From NCBI RefSeq assembly GCF_023155095.1, contig NZ_JAKNDA010000001.1:248001-312000 (forward strand): 64,000 nt of DNA. The letters run 5' to 3'. The notes below the pieces were generated by a model that was not told where the DNA came from, searched no databases, and saw only the letters and a program-made list of their open reading frames with translations. This stretch comes from Idiomarina aminovorans. GTDB lineage: Bacteria; Pseudomonadota; Gammaproteobacteria; Enterobacterales; Alteromonadaceae. The position numbers and the translations under genes are program-made. This document shows, in pieces, positions 22,139 to 31,758 of the stretch (within the stretch, counting starts at the first letter, position 1; every line of letters starts with the position of its first letter).

Positions 22139-22993
22139 ATGAGAAAGCCTTTATTATTCGGAAATAGCACTTTGCTGGTCTGCGCTTTATTTTTTACACC
22201 ATTAACGTTTGCAGACCAGGGAGCCCGTTTATTAGCAACCGGAGGAGCCAGTATGCTTGAGGGTTCCGGAGGTGGTGGAATCGTTCCCTGGGCAACATTA
22301 AGCAGCTATTCCGGCGAGGATCAGTTGGGCGTTACGGTTAGCCTGAGCGAAGTTACTGTCGATGATTTTCGTTTAAGTGTGCAGGGCGCCAGCTTTAGTT
22401 GGAATAACCGAATAGAGTTGTCGTACGCAGAGCAGACCTTTGATCTATCCACTATTGGTGGTGAATTGAGTCAAGATATTGTTGGTGCAAAAGTGCGCTT
22501 AGCGGGTGACCTAATATACGGTGACTTACCGCAAATCAGTATCGGCGCACAACACAAAAAGAATAAAGATTACGCATTACCTTCCGCCGTTGGCTCGCAA
22601 GATGACAGCAGCGTCGACTGGTATGTCAGCGCAGCAAAAGCGTGGTTAGACGGGCCTTTTCATCGAACCTGGGTCGCCAATTTAACCTTACGTTCCAGTA
22701 AAGCGAACCAACTTGGTTTACTCGGCTTTGGTGGTGATAAAGAAGACAGTCGCGACTGGTTAGCGGAAGCTTCGGTAGCAACTTTTATTAATCGTTACTG
22801 GGCTGTCGGTATTGAGTATCGACAGAAACCCGATAATTTAAGCTTTGCCAAAGAGCAGGACTGGAAAGACCTCTTTGTCGCTTATTTCCCGAGTAAACAT
22901 GTATCGGTTGTGGGGGCTTATACAGACTTAGGCTCCATTGCCGGGTTAGATGATCAGACAGGTTGGTATTTGTCAGTTCAGGCAGCTTTTTAA
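22139..22993 (+). CDS. DUF3034-family envelope protein
   Basis: A 284-residue protein with a signal peptide (cleavage near TFA/DQG, about residue 25). It then carries glycine-rich LATGGASMLEGSGGGGIVPW, typical of DUF3034, and alternating beta-strand-like segments ending in an aromatic C-terminus (QAAF), suggesting a small outer-membrane barrel. The molecular function is unknown. It lies 9 bp after the GGDEF-EAL gene and 9 bp before the globin gene, so the three are almost certainly one transcript. Confidence 0.8.
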   Translation: MRKPLLFGNSTLLVCALFFTPLTFADQGARLLATGGASMLEGSGGGGIVPWATLSSYSGEDQLGVTVSLSEVTVDDFRLSVQGASFSWNNRIELSYAEQTFDLSTIGGELSQDIVGAKVRLAGDLIYGDLPQISIGAQHKKNKDYALPSAVGSQDDSSVDWYVSAAKAWLDGPFHRTWVANLTLRSSKANQLGLLGFGGDKEDSRDWLAEASVATFINRYWAVGIEYRQKPDNLSFAKEQDWKDLFVAYFPSKHVSVVGAYTDLGSIAGLDDQTGWYLSVQAAF

Positions 22994-23002
22994 GGAGAGG
23001 TT

Positions 23003-23410
23003 ATGAAAATAGGTTTGTTATTGGCGCTACTGTTGATTACACCGCTGACGTTTGCACAGAATTTATATGTAAAACTTGGTGAGAAGCAGGGGATTAAAAC
23101 CATAGTCGAAGAAATGCTGTATCGAGTTGGTGGCGACGCCCGTATTGCTCATCATTTTGACGGTGTGGATATTATGCGGGTGCATAAACTGATCAGTGAA
23201 CAGGTGTGCGATTTAAGTGGCGGTCCTTGTGATTACAGCGGTGAAGATATGAAAACAGCCCATCGCAATATGGGGATTGATAATGCCGACTTTAATGCCT
23301 TGGTTGAGCATTTAATTGCGGCCATGGAAAAGCAGGATATCCCGGTTTCAGCGCAAAATCAGCTGTTGGCATTGTTGGCGCCAATGCATAGCGATATTGT
23401 TGAAGACTAA
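23003..23410 (+). CDS. Exported group 1 truncated hemoglobin
   Basis: A 135-residue protein: a clear signal peptide (residues 1-18, ending TFAQ) followed by a complete group 1 truncated globin. Landmarks are LYVKLGEKQGI at the globin start, a B-helix Tyr in EEMLYRVGGD, HHFDGVD, the YSGEDM turn and a probable proximal His in KTAHRNMGI. Two cysteines sit six residues apart (CDLSGGPC) in the region before the F helix. Export is unusual because most truncated globins are cytosolic. A periplasmic O2/NO-binding role is inferred. A GGAGAGG ribosome-binding site precedes the ATG. Confidence 0.87.
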   Translation: MKIGLLLALLLITPLTFAQNLYVKLGEKQGIKTIVEEMLYRVGGDARIAHHFDGVDIMRVHKLISEQVCDLSGGPCDYSGEDMKTAHRNMGIDNADFNALVEHLIAAMEKQDIPVSAQNQLLALLAPMHSDIVED

Positions 23411-23427
23411 TAATTTGAGCCGCAGAA

Positions 23428-23454
23428 GGGTGGCTCGCTGGTGCCGAGCCACCC
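23428..23454. terminator. Perfect 10-bp hairpin between convergent genes
   Basis: GGGTGGCTCG and CGAGCCACCC form a perfect 10-bp GC-rich stem around a 7-nt loop, between the globin stop and the ychF stop. No T-tract follows on either strand, so it is terminator-like rather than a classical intrinsic terminator. Confidence 0.55.
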
Positions 23455-23462
23455 GTCGGTAG

Positions 23463-24554
23463 TTAAACGTTAAAACGAAAGTGAATGACATCGCCGTCTT
23501 TTACAATGTACTCTTTCCCTTCTAAACGCCATTTCCCGGCATCTTTCGCACCTTGCTCGCCATTATTAGCAATGTAGTCATCGTAGCCAACGATTTCCGC
23601 CCGAATAAAACCTTTTTCAAAGTCGGTATGAATACGTCCGGCGGCTTGTGGTGCGGTTGACCCCACTTTAACAGTCCAGGCGCGAACTTCTTTTACACCA
23701 GCAGTGAAGTAAGTGTGCAGGTTTAATAGCTCATAGCCACCACGAATAACGCGGTTCAAACCTGGCTCGTCCTGACCCAGCTCGCTCAAAAATTCTTCTT
23801 TATCGGTTTCGTCCAGTTCGGCAATTTCTGATTCAATAGCGGCACAGACAGGAACAACAACCGCGTTTTCGGTTGCGGCAATTTCACGCACTTTATCCAG
23901 GTGCGAGTTATTTTCAAAGCCGTCCTCGTTCACATTAGCAATGTACATGGTCGGCTTTAAAGTCAGTAAGTTGTATGAGCGTATCGTTGCACGCTCATCT
24001 TTACTGAGCTCAACGGAGCGAGCCATTTGCCCTTCATCCAGTGCGGGCTTTAGTTTTTCCAGTACGGCGATTTCAGCTTTGGCCTGTGCGTCTCCGCCTT
24101 TGGCTTTTTTAGCCAGGCGATATAGCGATTTATCAACTGAGTCTAAGTCAGCTAAGGCCAACTCAGTGTTGATGGTATCGATATCGTCGGTGGGGTCAAT
24201 GCCACCGCTAACATGCACAATGTTGTCATCTTCAAAACAACGTACCACATGACCAATAGCGTCAGTTTCGCGAATGTTTGCTAAAAACTGATTACCTAAA
24301 CCTTCGCCTTTTGAAGCCCCTTTTACTAATCCAGCGATATCGACAAATTCCATGGTTGTCGGAATAACTCGCTGGGGATTGACAATAGTCGCTAACTTAT
24401 CCAGACGTGGGTCAGGCACGGGTACAACGCCGGTATTTGGTTCGATGGTACAAAATGGAAAGTTTGCCGCTTCAATGCCTGCTTTTGTCAGTGCGTTGAA
24501 AAGTGTGGATTTACCTACGTTTGGTAAACCAACAATACCACATCGAAATCCCAT
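23463..24554 (-). CDS. ychF: Redox-regulated ATPase YchF
   Basis: Obg-family P-loop protein that prefers ATP over GTP and is linked to ribosome binding and oxidative-stress responses. It has 363 residues. G1 is [15 protein letters not shown]3 contains [16 protein letters not shown], and a TGS domain lies at about 280-360. It is 6 bp downstream of pth, the conserved pth-ychF pair. Confidence 0.97.
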   Translation of the reverse strand: MGFRCGIVGLPNVGKSTLFNALTKAGIEAANFPFCTIEPNTGVVPVPDPRLDKLATIVNPQRVIPTTMEFVDIAGLVKGASKGEGLGNQFLANIRETDAIGHVVRCFEDDNIVHVSGGIDPTDDIDTINTELALADLDSVDKSLYRLAKKAKGGDAQAKAEIAVLEKLKPALDEGQMARSVELSKDERATIRSYNLLTLKPTMYIANVNEDGFENNSHLDKVREIAATENAVVVPVCAAIESEIAELDETDKEEFLSELGQDEPGLNRVIRGGYELLNLHTYFTAGVKEVRAWTVKVGSTAPQAAGRIHTDFEKGFIRAEIVGYDDYIANNGEQGAKDAGKWRLEGKEYIVKDGDVIHFRFNV

Positions 24555-24560
24555 GAGAGT

Positions 24561-25157
24561 TTAGCCTTTCTGTTCAGGGCGGTAGCTGTGGAGTCGCTGT
24601 AATGCAGGCCCCCAGCCGTCCACCATTAATGTGTCGATACTGCGGCTGGCTTCATCGATGCAATCATCAATAAGCCGCTGTTCATTTGCTGAGGCTTTGC
24701 CTAGTACAAAACCGGTTACCTTTGTTTTATCGCCCGGATGGCCAATACCAATACGCAGCCGCATAAAGTCCTGACTCCCTGTTTGGGCAATAATATCTTT
24801 AATTCCGTTGTGCCCGCCGGCACCTCCACCTTTTTTAAATTTAGCAACGCCGGGTGGTAAATCGAGTTCATCGTAAGCCACTAAAATCTCACTGGCCGGT
24901 ATCTTATAGAAGTTAGCCAGAGCGGCGACAGAAAAGCCACTGCGATTCATAAAATTTTGTGGTAACACAATGCGAAGATCGTGAGGGCCTTGTTGCCAAC
25001 GTCCAATCAGGGCTTTGCTTTTTGTATCCGGAGAAAGTGTCATTGCGTGGCGCCTGCAGAAGTCTTCGACTAACCAGAAACCAGCGTTGTGGCGAGTTTT
25101 ATGATACTCGGGGCCTGGATTTCCCAGGCCCACAAGCAGTTTTACTTCAGTTTCCAT
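24561..25157 (-). CDS. pth: Peptidyl-tRNA hydrolase
   Basis: Cleaves peptidyl-tRNAs released by stalled or drop-off translation. It has 198 residues. Motifs are GLGNPGPEYHKTRHNAGF with the catalytic His, and YDELDLPPG; the central GGGAGGHNGIKDI is present. It is placed between rplY (12 bp) and ychF (6 bp), forming a short translation-related operon. Confidence 0.97.
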   Translation of the reverse strand: METEVKLLVGLGNPGPEYHKTRHNAGFWLVEDFCRRHAMTLSPDTKSKALIGRWQQGPHDLRIVLPQNFMNRSGFSVAALANFYKIPASEILVAYDELDLPPGVAKFKKGGGAGGHNGIKDIIAQTGSQDFMRLRIGIGHPGDKTKVTGFVLGKASANEQRLIDDCIDEASRSIDTLMVDGWGPALQRLHSYRPEQKG

Positions 25158-25169
25158 AAGGAGACTGAC

Positions 25170-25832
25170 TTATTCTTCGTCAGCGTCTTTGCTGTTATCA
25201 GCAGGAACGTCGCCAGGTGCTACTGTGTCTTCGGTCTCTTCTTTCTCGACACGAGGAGCAATAATAGATACAACCGCCTGGTCGTGGTCTTCACCTTTAG
25301 ATAACTCAACTAACTCAACGCCTTTAGGCAGATTTAAGTCAGTTAGGTGGATGGTGTCACCGACGCTAAGTTCAGCAATATCAACTTCCAGGTATTCTGG
25401 TAAATCTTTAGGCAATACCGTGATTTCCACTTCGTTTACGTGGTGAACAATTACACCTGCTTCCTCTTTAACACCTTTTGCAGTGGTTTCGTTTAAGAAG
25501 TGCAAAGGTAAGTTAGTGTGCAGTTTGTGGCCTTTCTCAACGCGCTGGAAATCCAGGTGAGTCAATTTAAGCTTATACGGGTGACGCTGCATGTCTTTAA
25601 GGATGGCCTGATGTTTTTCACCATCAAACTCTAGCGTCAAAATGTGTGAATAAAAGGCTTCGTAGTCGGCCATGTTATTCACTTTGTTGTGATCTAACGC
25701 TAGGGCAATTGGTTCGCCCTGACCACCGTATAAAATCGCTGGTACTTTGTCCTCATGACGCAGGCGGCGGCTCGCACCTTTCCCTTTGTCTGTGCGGACA
25801 GTGGCTTGGATATTAAAATCTAATTCAGCCAT
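25170..25832 (-). CDS. rplY: 50S ribosomal protein L25/Ctc
   Basis: Binds 5S rRNA in the large subunit. At 220 residues it is the long Ctc-type form: an N-terminal 5S-binding L25 domain (about 1-95) and a C-terminal beta domain (about 100-190), with an acidic tail. I start at the ATG at 25832 (MAELDFNIQATVRTDKGKG), preceded by GAGAGG at good spacing; upstream in-frame codons lack a normal start. It has its own promoter and a leader hairpin upstream. Confidence 0.95.
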   Translation of the reverse strand: MAELDFNIQATVRTDKGKGASRRLRHEDKVPAILYGGQGEPIALALDHNKVNNMADYEAFYSHILTLEFDGEKHQAILKDMQRHPYKLKLTHLDFQRVEKGHKLHTNLPLHFLNETTAKGVKEEAGVIVHHVNEVEITVLPKDLPEYLEVDIAELSVGDTIHLTDLNLPKGVELVELSKGEDHDQAVVSIIAPRVEKEETEDTVAPGDVPADNSKDADEE

Positions 25833-25898
25833 GATTTGGCCTCTCAATGTTTAAAGTTTTTATTTGTCAGATCTCGCGACCAAGAACTGACCCAGAAA

Positions 25899-25930
25899 CT
25901 TAGAAACCGACAACGAGGCCGGTTTCTAAG
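25899..25930 (-). promoter_or_regulatory. Leader hairpin of rplY mRNA
   Basis: An 11-bp perfect inverted repeat (CTTAGAAACCG / CGGTTTCTAAG) around a 10-nt loop. With the promoter at 25939-25967 it would form at the very 5' end of the rplY transcript, about 70 nt before the start codon. It lacks a T-tract on both strands, so it is a poor terminator for prs; a stabilising or autoregulatory leader structure is the alternative. Confidence 0.55.
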
Positions 25931-25938
25931 GGCGCGCA

Positions 25939-25967
25939 ATACTAGCACTCAGTGGTATTAATTACAA
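25939..25967 (-). promoter_or_regulatory. Sigma-70-type promoter for rplY-pth-ychF
   Basis: On the minus strand, -35 TTGTAA (25962-25967) and -10 TAGTAT (25939-25944) are separated by 17 bp and followed by a GC-rich stretch (GCGCGCCC) that resembles a growth-rate-controlled discriminator. It lies just beyond the prs stop codon. Confidence 0.65.
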
Positions 25968-25970
25968 CAA

Positions 25971-26918
25971 TCAGTACTCGAACATTGCAGAAATAGATTC
26001 TTCATTACTGACGCGGCGCAGTGCTTCAGACAACATCCCGGATAGGGTGAGTTGACTGACTTTACCCGTTGCTTTCATGGCGTCGCTCAATGGTACGCTA
26101 TCGGTAACAATCACTTTATCAATCTCAGAGTTTTTGATGTTCTCCACGGCATTGCCGGAAAAGACCGGGTGGGTTGCGTAAGCAAACACGCGTTTTGCAC
26201 CGTGAGATTTCAGCGCCTCAGCCGCTTTACAAAGTGTTCCGCCGGTATCAATCATGTCATCAACAATGATGCAGTCACGGTCTTTAACATCACCAATAAT
26301 ATGCATAACTTGCGATACGTTCGCAGATGGGCGACGTTTGTCGATGATAGCTAAGTCGGTTTCATCCATAAGTTTGGCAAAAGCACGAGCGCGCACAACG
26401 CCGCCGATATCAGGAGAAACGACAACCGGGTTATCGAAGTTTTGCTGGCGCATGTGTTCAAGTAAAACGGGGGTTCCAAAAACGTTATCAACAGGAACAT
26501 CGAAGAAGCCCTGAATTTGCTCAGCGTGTAAATCGACGGTAAGTACGCGATCAACACCAACACTTGATAAAAAGTCTGCAACCACTTTTGCAGTAATAGG
26601 AACACGAGCCGAACGAACCCGGCGATCCTGGCGGGCGTATCCAAAGTAAGGAATAACGGCGGTAATGCGGCCAGCTGATGCACGGCGTAATGCATCCACC
26701 ATAACAATGAGTTCCATTAGGTTGTCATTGGTTGGGGCGCAAGTAGATTGTAAAATAAAGACGTCGGAACCGCGGACGTTTTCGTTAATAGCGACGCTAA
26801 TCTCACCGTCACTGAAGCGGCCTACAGCAGCTTCACCAAGTTTGATATAAAGGCGATCGGCGATTTTCTGGGCTAGCTCAGGAGTAGCGTTGCCGGCGAA
26901 AAGTTTCATGTCAGGCAC
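25971..26918 (-). CDS. prs: Ribose-phosphate pyrophosphokinase
   Basis: Makes PRPP from ribose-5-phosphate and ATP for nucleotide, His, Trp and NAD synthesis. It has 315 residues, the standard bacterial length. Visible elements are the start [16 protein letters not shown], the catalytic flexible loop region [15 protein letters not shown], the metal site [14 protein letters not shown] and the PRPP loop [11 protein letters not shown]. It is 15 bp downstream of ispE, the conserved lolB-ispE-prs order. Confidence 0.98.
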   Translation of the reverse strand: MPDMKLFAGNATPELAQKIADRLYIKLGEAAVGRFSDGEISVAINENVRGSDVFILQSTCAPTNDNLMELIVMVDALRRASAGRITAVIPYFGYARQDRRVRSARVPITAKVVADFLSSVGVDRVLTVDLHAEQIQGFFDVPVDNVFGTPVLLEHMRQQNFDNPVVVSPDIGGVVRARAFAKLMDETDLAIIDKRRPSANVSQVMHIIGDVKDRDCIIVDDMIDTGGTLCKAAEALKSHGAKRVFAYATHPVFSGNAVENIKNSEIDKVIVTDSVPLSDAMKATGKVSQLTLSGMLSEALRRVSNEESISAMFEY

Positions 26919-26933
26919 AACATACCTCGACTT

Positions 26934-27794
26934 CTATTGGGTTAATGTCTGGATAAGAGGTGAACGGTTCTGGCCGTGAGCAATAAATGAGCGTACCCCC
27001 TCAGAGATATGCTGCTGCGCTTCCTTTGCGGCTTGCCTTGTTTCAAATGCTGAAAAAAGACACGCTCCACTGCCAGTGAGCCGAGTCGGAGCATATTCTA
27101 ACAACGCACGGCGTAACATAGCAACTTCGGGATGCAAATCGCAGGCTACGGGCTCAAATACATTTGTGGTGGGTTTATTTTGCCAGTTATCAGCGGTTAT
27201 CGGTGCGCAGTCTCGCTGTAATTGAGGGTGAGAGAATAATGCTGCGGTGCTGATTGAAACGTCAGGTTTGACGATTAAATACCACCGGTTTGGTGGCGAT
27301 ATGTCAGTAAAAATATTGCCAATACCCTCAGCGAAACAGGCATGTCCATGAATAAATACGGGGACGTCGGCTCCCAGTTCTGTTCCCAGGGACTGCAGTT
27401 CGGACAGAGTAAGACGACTGCCCCAAAAACGATTAAGTCCCACTAAAGTGGTAGCGGCATCGGATGAGCCACCGCCAAGCCCGGCCCCCTGAGGAAGCTT
27501 TTTAATTAACTCAATAGTGCAGCCCGGCAGCTGTGTAATGCCCTTGCTGTGATAGGCGTTATGAAGCTTTATTAACGCCTTCCATACCAGGTTTTCCTGG
27601 TTAGGGATATGGCTGCTCTGGTCAACCAAATTGAATTTACTTTCATTATTACTGTGAAATTTGAGAGTGTCGGCGTAATCCAGAAATTGGAAAACGGTTT
27701 GTAAATTGTGGTAGCCATCGGGGCGCCGACCGACAATATGCAAAAATAGATTCAGTTTTGCCGGAGCAGGAAGCGTTAGTGTGTTAACTGCCAT
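26934..27794 (-). CDS. ispE: 4-diphosphocytidyl-2-C-methyl-D-erythritol kinase IspE
   Basis: GHMP-family kinase of the MEP isoprenoid pathway. It has 286 residues. The N-terminal PAPAKLNLFLHI and the ATP loop LPQGAGLGGGSSDAA are present, and LTGSGACLFSAF marks the third GHMP motif. Its start overlaps the end of lolB by 19 bp, so translation is likely coupled. Confidence 0.97.
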   Translation of the reverse strand: MAVNTLTLPAPAKLNLFLHIVGRRPDGYHNLQTVFQFLDYADTLKFHSNNESKFNLVDQSSHIPNQENLVWKALIKLHNAYHSKGITQLPGCTIELIKKLPQGAGLGGGSSDAATTLVGLNRFWGSRLTLSELQSLGTELGADVPVFIHGHACFAEGIGNIFTDISPPNRWYLIVKPDVSISTAALFSHPQLQRDCAPITADNWQNKPTTNVFEPVACDLHPEVAMLRRALLEYAPTRLTGSGACLFSAFETRQAAKEAQQHISEGVRSFIAHGQNRSPLIQTLTQ

Positions 27795-28411
27795 TGGTTC
27801 ACTTGCACCTTTATTTGAAGAACTGGGTTTTCTACATGGATTTGTTCCGGCAGAGGTATTGGCTGAGTGCTGTTCTGACTGAAAAACCAGTTGAGTTGCC
27901 AGTTTTGCCCCCGATTAACGACCTTTGCCTGAGCCAGCGTTCCATCCTTATGGTAACGGGGAGATTCAAGTGTTGGGGTTTTTCGGCCCAAAACCCAGTG
28001 GTGTAACTGCTGAAACGGAATAGCGGCACCCAATAAACGATACATTAGCGCATCTGCAGTGGGAGCCCAGCGTTCTTGATCATCAGAGTCAACCAGCAAC
28101 GCACCGCTGTCATCAATGGTTAGTTTTGCCAACTGGCCTTTTAATGGGTGAGAAAAACGAATAATTTGCTGGTTCGGTAAGTAATGCCAGTTAATATAAA
28201 AACTGTCTCTTTGTTTTTGTTTTTTTTGAACAATAGCCATGCGACCGCTTAATGACCATTGTTGTAACTGTTCGAGCTTTTGCTGATGAGAGTTGACCAA
28301 ACTTTGGTTTACTTGGGTGCTACTGACTTGTTCTGACGGAGTCGGCAGGGCACAACCGGTTAAGGTTGTTATGACAACAAAATAAACCCAGAAAATTCGA
28401 CGTTGAATCAT
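27776..28411 (-). CDS. lolB: Outer-membrane lipoprotein receptor LolB
   Basis: Receives lipoproteins from LolA and inserts them in the outer membrane; itself a lipoprotein. It has 211 residues with lipobox LTGC (Cys20). The mature part shows the family stretch WSLSGRMAIVQKKQ and the beta-rich pattern of LolA/LolB. First gene of lolB-ispE-prs, divergent from hemA. Confidence 0.94.
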   Translation of the reverse strand: MIQRRIFWVYFVVITTLTGCALPTPSEQVSSTQVNQSLVNSHQQKLEQLQQWSLSGRMAIVQKKQKQRDSFYINWHYLPNQQIIRFSHPLKGQLAKLTIDDSGALLVDSDDQERWAPTADALMYRLLGAAIPFQQLHHWVLGRKTPTLESPRYHKDGTLAQAKVVNRGQNWQLNWFFSQNSTQPIPLPEQIHVENPVLQIKVQVNQWQLTH

Positions 28412-28465
28412 AGTTCTCTATTGGTGCAATCGGAATGCGAGTAGTTGACCAGAAAGCGCTGTGAC

Positions 28466-28494
28466 TTTCAATGACTAAGGCTTTCACGTACAAT
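28466..28494 (+). promoter_or_regulatory. Candidate promoter of hemA operon
   Basis: -35 TTTCAA (28466-28471) and -10 TACAAT (28489-28494) at 17-bp spacing, about 50 bp before the hemA ATG in the 132-bp gap shared with lolB. The -35 is imperfect, so this is a moderate prediction. Confidence 0.5.
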
Positions 28495-28543
28495 CGGACA
28501 ACTAAGATTTTGGCCGCGTTGGGATAACGAGTTTCACAGTCAG

Positions 28544-29815
28544 ATGACCATTTCAGCCCTTGGAATTAATCATAAAACAGCATCGGTAGATTTGCGTGAG
28601 CAAGTCGCGTTTAGTGCTGAACAACTAGATACCGCGCTTCAGGCCATATGCAATCTTAAGGGCGTTGAAGAAGCGGTTATTGTTTCTACCTGTAATCGTA
28701 CCGAGCTTTATTGCCGCGGCGATATTTCTGGCGAGTTGCTACTGGACTGGCTTACCGATTCTCACAAATTAGCATCCAATGCGTTGGAGAATCATCATTA
28801 TCTGTTTCAAGGTGAAAAAGCCATTACCCATTTAATGTCGGTTGCCAGTGGTCTGGACTCTCTGGTTTTGGGCGAACCGCAAATTCTGGGGCAGGTAAAG
28901 CAGGCCTATCAAGCCGCTAAACGCCAATCCTCTGTTGGTGGCATTCTGGAACGTTTATTTCAACAAACCTTTCGTGTCGCAAAAACGGTAAGAAATGAAA
29001 CGGCGGTTGGTCAAAATGCAGTTTCGGTTGCTTATGCTGCTGTTTCTATGGCTCGTCATATTTTTGCTAATTTGAATAAGTCGAAGGTTTTGCTTATTGG
29101 TGCCGGCGATACTTCTGAACTGGTTGCACAACATTTGAAACAGCAGGGCGTGACAGAGCTTGTTGTTGCCAACCGGACGTTACAACGTGCACGCGAAATG
29201 GCCGACAAGGTTGGCGCTACAGCCCACAGTTTATCGGAACTTTCGGAGTTATTACCTGAAGCCGACATTGTCGTCAGTTCAACCGCCAGTACTTTACCTA
29301 TAGTGGGAAAAGGCAGTATTGAAAAAGCGTTAAAGCAGCGGCGGCACAGACCAATGTTGCTCATCGATTTAGCGGTTCCGAGAGATATCGAAGAGCAAGT
29401 GAATGAACTTGATGATGCGTACTTATACACGGTTGATGATTTGCAAAGCATCATTAGTGAAAATATTCGTAATCGAGAGCAGGCCGCACGCGAAGCTCAG
29501 ATTATCATTCAGCAACAGACACAAGAGTTTAATGACTGGCTGAAGTCTCTTAATAGTGTGGAGCTGGTGCGGGAGTATCGCACGCACACAAAGACTTTGG
29601 CTGACGAGCAGCTAAAAAAAGCGTTAGCACAGCTTAAACAGGGTAAAGATCCGGCTGAAGTCTTGCAAAAGTTCAGTCATAGGCTGCTACAGCAATTGAC
29701 ACACAAACCGACAAACTTATTAAAATCTGCTGGCGAAAATAACGATCAATATACGCTGGCCGTTTTGCAACAACTTTGGTCAGAATCAGACTCTGACTCA
29801 TTAAAAGGCAAATAA
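28544..29815 (+). CDS. hemA: Glutamyl-tRNA reductase
   Basis: Reduces glutamyl-tRNA to glutamate-1-semialdehyde, the first committed step of tetrapyrrole synthesis. It has 423 residues. The active-site Cys is in [10 protein letters not shown] near residue 50, the NADPH fold has [15 protein letters not shown] near 185, and the C-terminal dimerisation helix is present. It heads a plus-strand run with prfA and prmC, the gammaproteobacterial hemA-prfA-prmC order. Confidence 0.98.
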   Translation: MTISALGINHKTASVDLREQVAFSAEQLDTALQAICNLKGVEEAVIVSTCNRTELYCRGDISGELLLDWLTDSHKLASNALENHHYLFQGEKAITHLMSVASGLDSLVLGEPQILGQVKQAYQAAKRQSSVGGILERLFQQTFRVAKTVRNETAVGQNAVSVAYAAVSMARHIFANLNKSKVLLIGAGDTSELVAQHLKQQGVTELVVANRTLQRAREMADKVGATAHSLSELSELLPEADIVVSSTASTLPIVGKGSIEKALKQRRHRPMLLIDLAVPRDIEEQVNELDDAYLYTVDDLQSIISENIRNREQAAREAQIIIQQQTQEFNDWLKSLNSVELVREYRTHTKTLADEQLKKALAQLKQGKDPAEVLQKFSHRLLQQLTHKPTNLLKSAGENNDQYTLAVLQQLWSESDSDSLKGK

Positions 29816-29819
29816 AAAC

Positions 29820-30914
29820 ATGTTGAATCCATCCATTGAACGCAAGCTAGAAGGATTAGTTGAGCGTTATCAGGAAGTACAGGCTTTATTGGGTGAACCC
29901 GATGTGATCAGCGATCAAAACCGTTTCCGCTCGCTATCTCGCGAATATTCTCAGCTCGAAGAAGTGGTCGGTTGTTTTGAAGAGTATCGCCAGAATCAGG
30001 AAGACCAGATCGCTGCAAAAGATATGGCAGCAGATGACGACGCTGAAATGCGCGGAATGGCAGAAGACGAGTTACATGAAGCGCAACACGCAGAAGAAGA
30101 GCTGGAAAACCGTTTGCAACTGTTACTGCTACCTAAAGACCCGAACGATGACCGCTCTTGTTACTTAGAGATACGCGCAGGTGCCGGCGGTGATGAAGCG
30201 TCAATATTTGCGGGAGATCTGTTTCGTATGTACAGCCGTTACGCGGAAAAGCATGGCTGGAAGGTGAACATTGTCAGTGCCAGTGAAGGTGAGCATGGTG
30301 GGTATAAAGAAATTATTGCCCATATGAGTGGTGAAGGCGTTTACGGGCGAATGAAGTTTGAGTCCGGCGGGCACCGTGTGCAACGTGTCCCGGAAACTGA
30401 ATCACAAGGGCGAATTCACACGTCGGCCTGCACTGTGGCCGTTCTGCCTGAAATTCCCGAAGCCGAAGCGATAGAAATTAACCCGGCAGATTTACGAGTA
30501 GACACTTACCGGGCCTCAGGTGCTGGTGGTCAGCACGTTAACCGGACAGACTCGGCTATCCGTATCACCCATTTACCTTCTGGCGTGGTTGTTGAATGTC
30601 AGGAAGAACGTTCTCAGCATAAAAACCGGGCAAAAGCGATGTCGGTTTTGCAGGCGCGTTTGCAACGAGCTGAAGATGAAAAGCGCCAGGCCGAAGAAGA
30701 GAGCACACGGCGTAATTTAGTCGGTAGTGGTGACCGTTCGGAGCGTATTCGTACTTATAACTATCCGCAGAGTCGGGTATCGGATCATCGGATTAACCTG
30801 ACATTATACCGCTTAGACGAAGTGCTGACCGGCGATATTGATTTAATTCTTGATGCGATTATTACCGAGCATCAGGCTGATCAGCTGGCAGCCTTGTCTG
30901 AAGGGCAGCAATGA
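29820..30914 (+). CDS. prfA: Peptide chain release factor 1
   Basis: Recognises UAA and UAG and triggers peptide release. It has 364 residues. The codon-recognition PxT motif is PET in [13 protein letters not shown], and the catalytic GGQ lies in [15 protein letters not shown] near residue 235. It starts 4 bp after hemA and overlaps prmC, whose product methylates the GGQ glutamine. Confidence 0.98.
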   Translation: MLNPSIERKLEGLVERYQEVQALLGEPDVISDQNRFRSLSREYSQLEEVVGCFEEYRQNQEDQIAAKDMAADDDAEMRGMAEDELHEAQHAEEELENRLQLLLLPKDPNDDRSCYLEIRAGAGGDEASIFAGDLFRMYSRYAEKHGWKVNIVSASEGEHGGYKEIIAHMSGEGVYGRMKFESGGHRVQRVPETESQGRIHTSACTVAVLPEIPEAEAIEINPADLRVDTYRASGAGGQHVNRTDSAIRITHLPSGVVVECQEERSQHKNRAKAMSVLQARLQRAEDEKRQAEEESTRRNLVGSGDRSERIRTYNYPQSRVSDHRINLTLYRLDEVLTGDIDLILDAIITEHQADQLAALSEGQQ

Positions 30915-31756
30915 CGCTACAGCAAGCGCTGATCTGGGGCAGACAGCAGTTAGGTCAAAGTGAAGACGCGCATGTGGATGTATTTGTCTTACTTTGCCAT
31001 GTGCTGGATAAGGATAAAGCCTATTTGCTTACCTGGCCGGAAAAACAACTAAACGAAAGGCAGCAGAAGCAGTATCAAAATTGCATCGCCGCGCGCAAGC
31101 AAGGCCAGCCAGTTGCTCATATTACGGGTCACCGTGAATTCTGGTCACTGATGCTTGAAGTTAATGACAGTACTTTGATCCCTCGCCCTGATACTGAAAC
31201 TCTGGTTGAAGTTGCACTGAATCTGGAACTCCCCGAAAAAGCGCGAGTGTTAGATTTAGGTACAGGCACAGGGGCTATTGCATTGGCGTTAAAATCCGAA
31301 CGCCCCGGTTGGCAAGTGCTGGCTTGTGACAACAACGAGGAAGCCGTTGAGTTGGCCCGCCGTAATAGTGAAACCTTAGGTTTGGATGTTGAAATTTTGT
31401 GCAGTAGTTGGTTTGATTCTGTGCCAGAGACTCCTTTGTTTGACTTAATTATATCGAACCCGCCATACATTGATGCAGCCGACCCTCATTTGGTTTCGGG
31501 GGATGTCCGATTCGAGCCTCACTCGGCTTTAGTTGCAGAAAATAACGGTTTAGCCGATATAGAGACGATTATAAAAGAAGCCAGAAACCACCTGGTTGAC
31601 CAGGGTTGGCTGTTACTTGAGCAGGGCTGGCAGCAGGCAGACAGTGTGCTTGAGCTACTGTTTAAAAGTGGTTATAAAAAGGTTAACCACTGGCAGGATT
31701 ATGCTAGTGTAGAACGAGTTACCGGTGGAACAAAAGCCAGGGCGGAGAGAGACTAA
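30911..31756 (+). CDS. prmC: Release-factor glutamine methyltransferase PrmC
   Basis: SAM-dependent N5-glutamine methyltransferase modifying the GGQ motif of RF1 and RF2. It has 281 residues. The SAM motif [15 protein letters not shown] and the catalytic NPPY ([11 protein letters not shown]) are intact. It overlaps prfA by 4 bp. Confidence 0.97.
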   Translation: MTLQQALIWGRQQLGQSEDAHVDVFVLLCHVLDKDKAYLLTWPEKQLNERQQKQYQNCIAARKQGQPVAHITGHREFWSLMLEVNDSTLIPRPDTETLVEVALNLELPEKARVLDLGTGTGAIALALKSERPGWQVLACDNNEEAVELARRNSETLGLDVEILCSSWFDSVPETPLFDLIISNPPYIDAADPHLVSGDVRFEPHSALVAENNGLADIETIIKEARNHLVDQGWLLLEQGWQQADSVLELLFKSGYKKVNHWQDYASVERVTGGTKARAERD

Positions 31757-31758
31757 TA

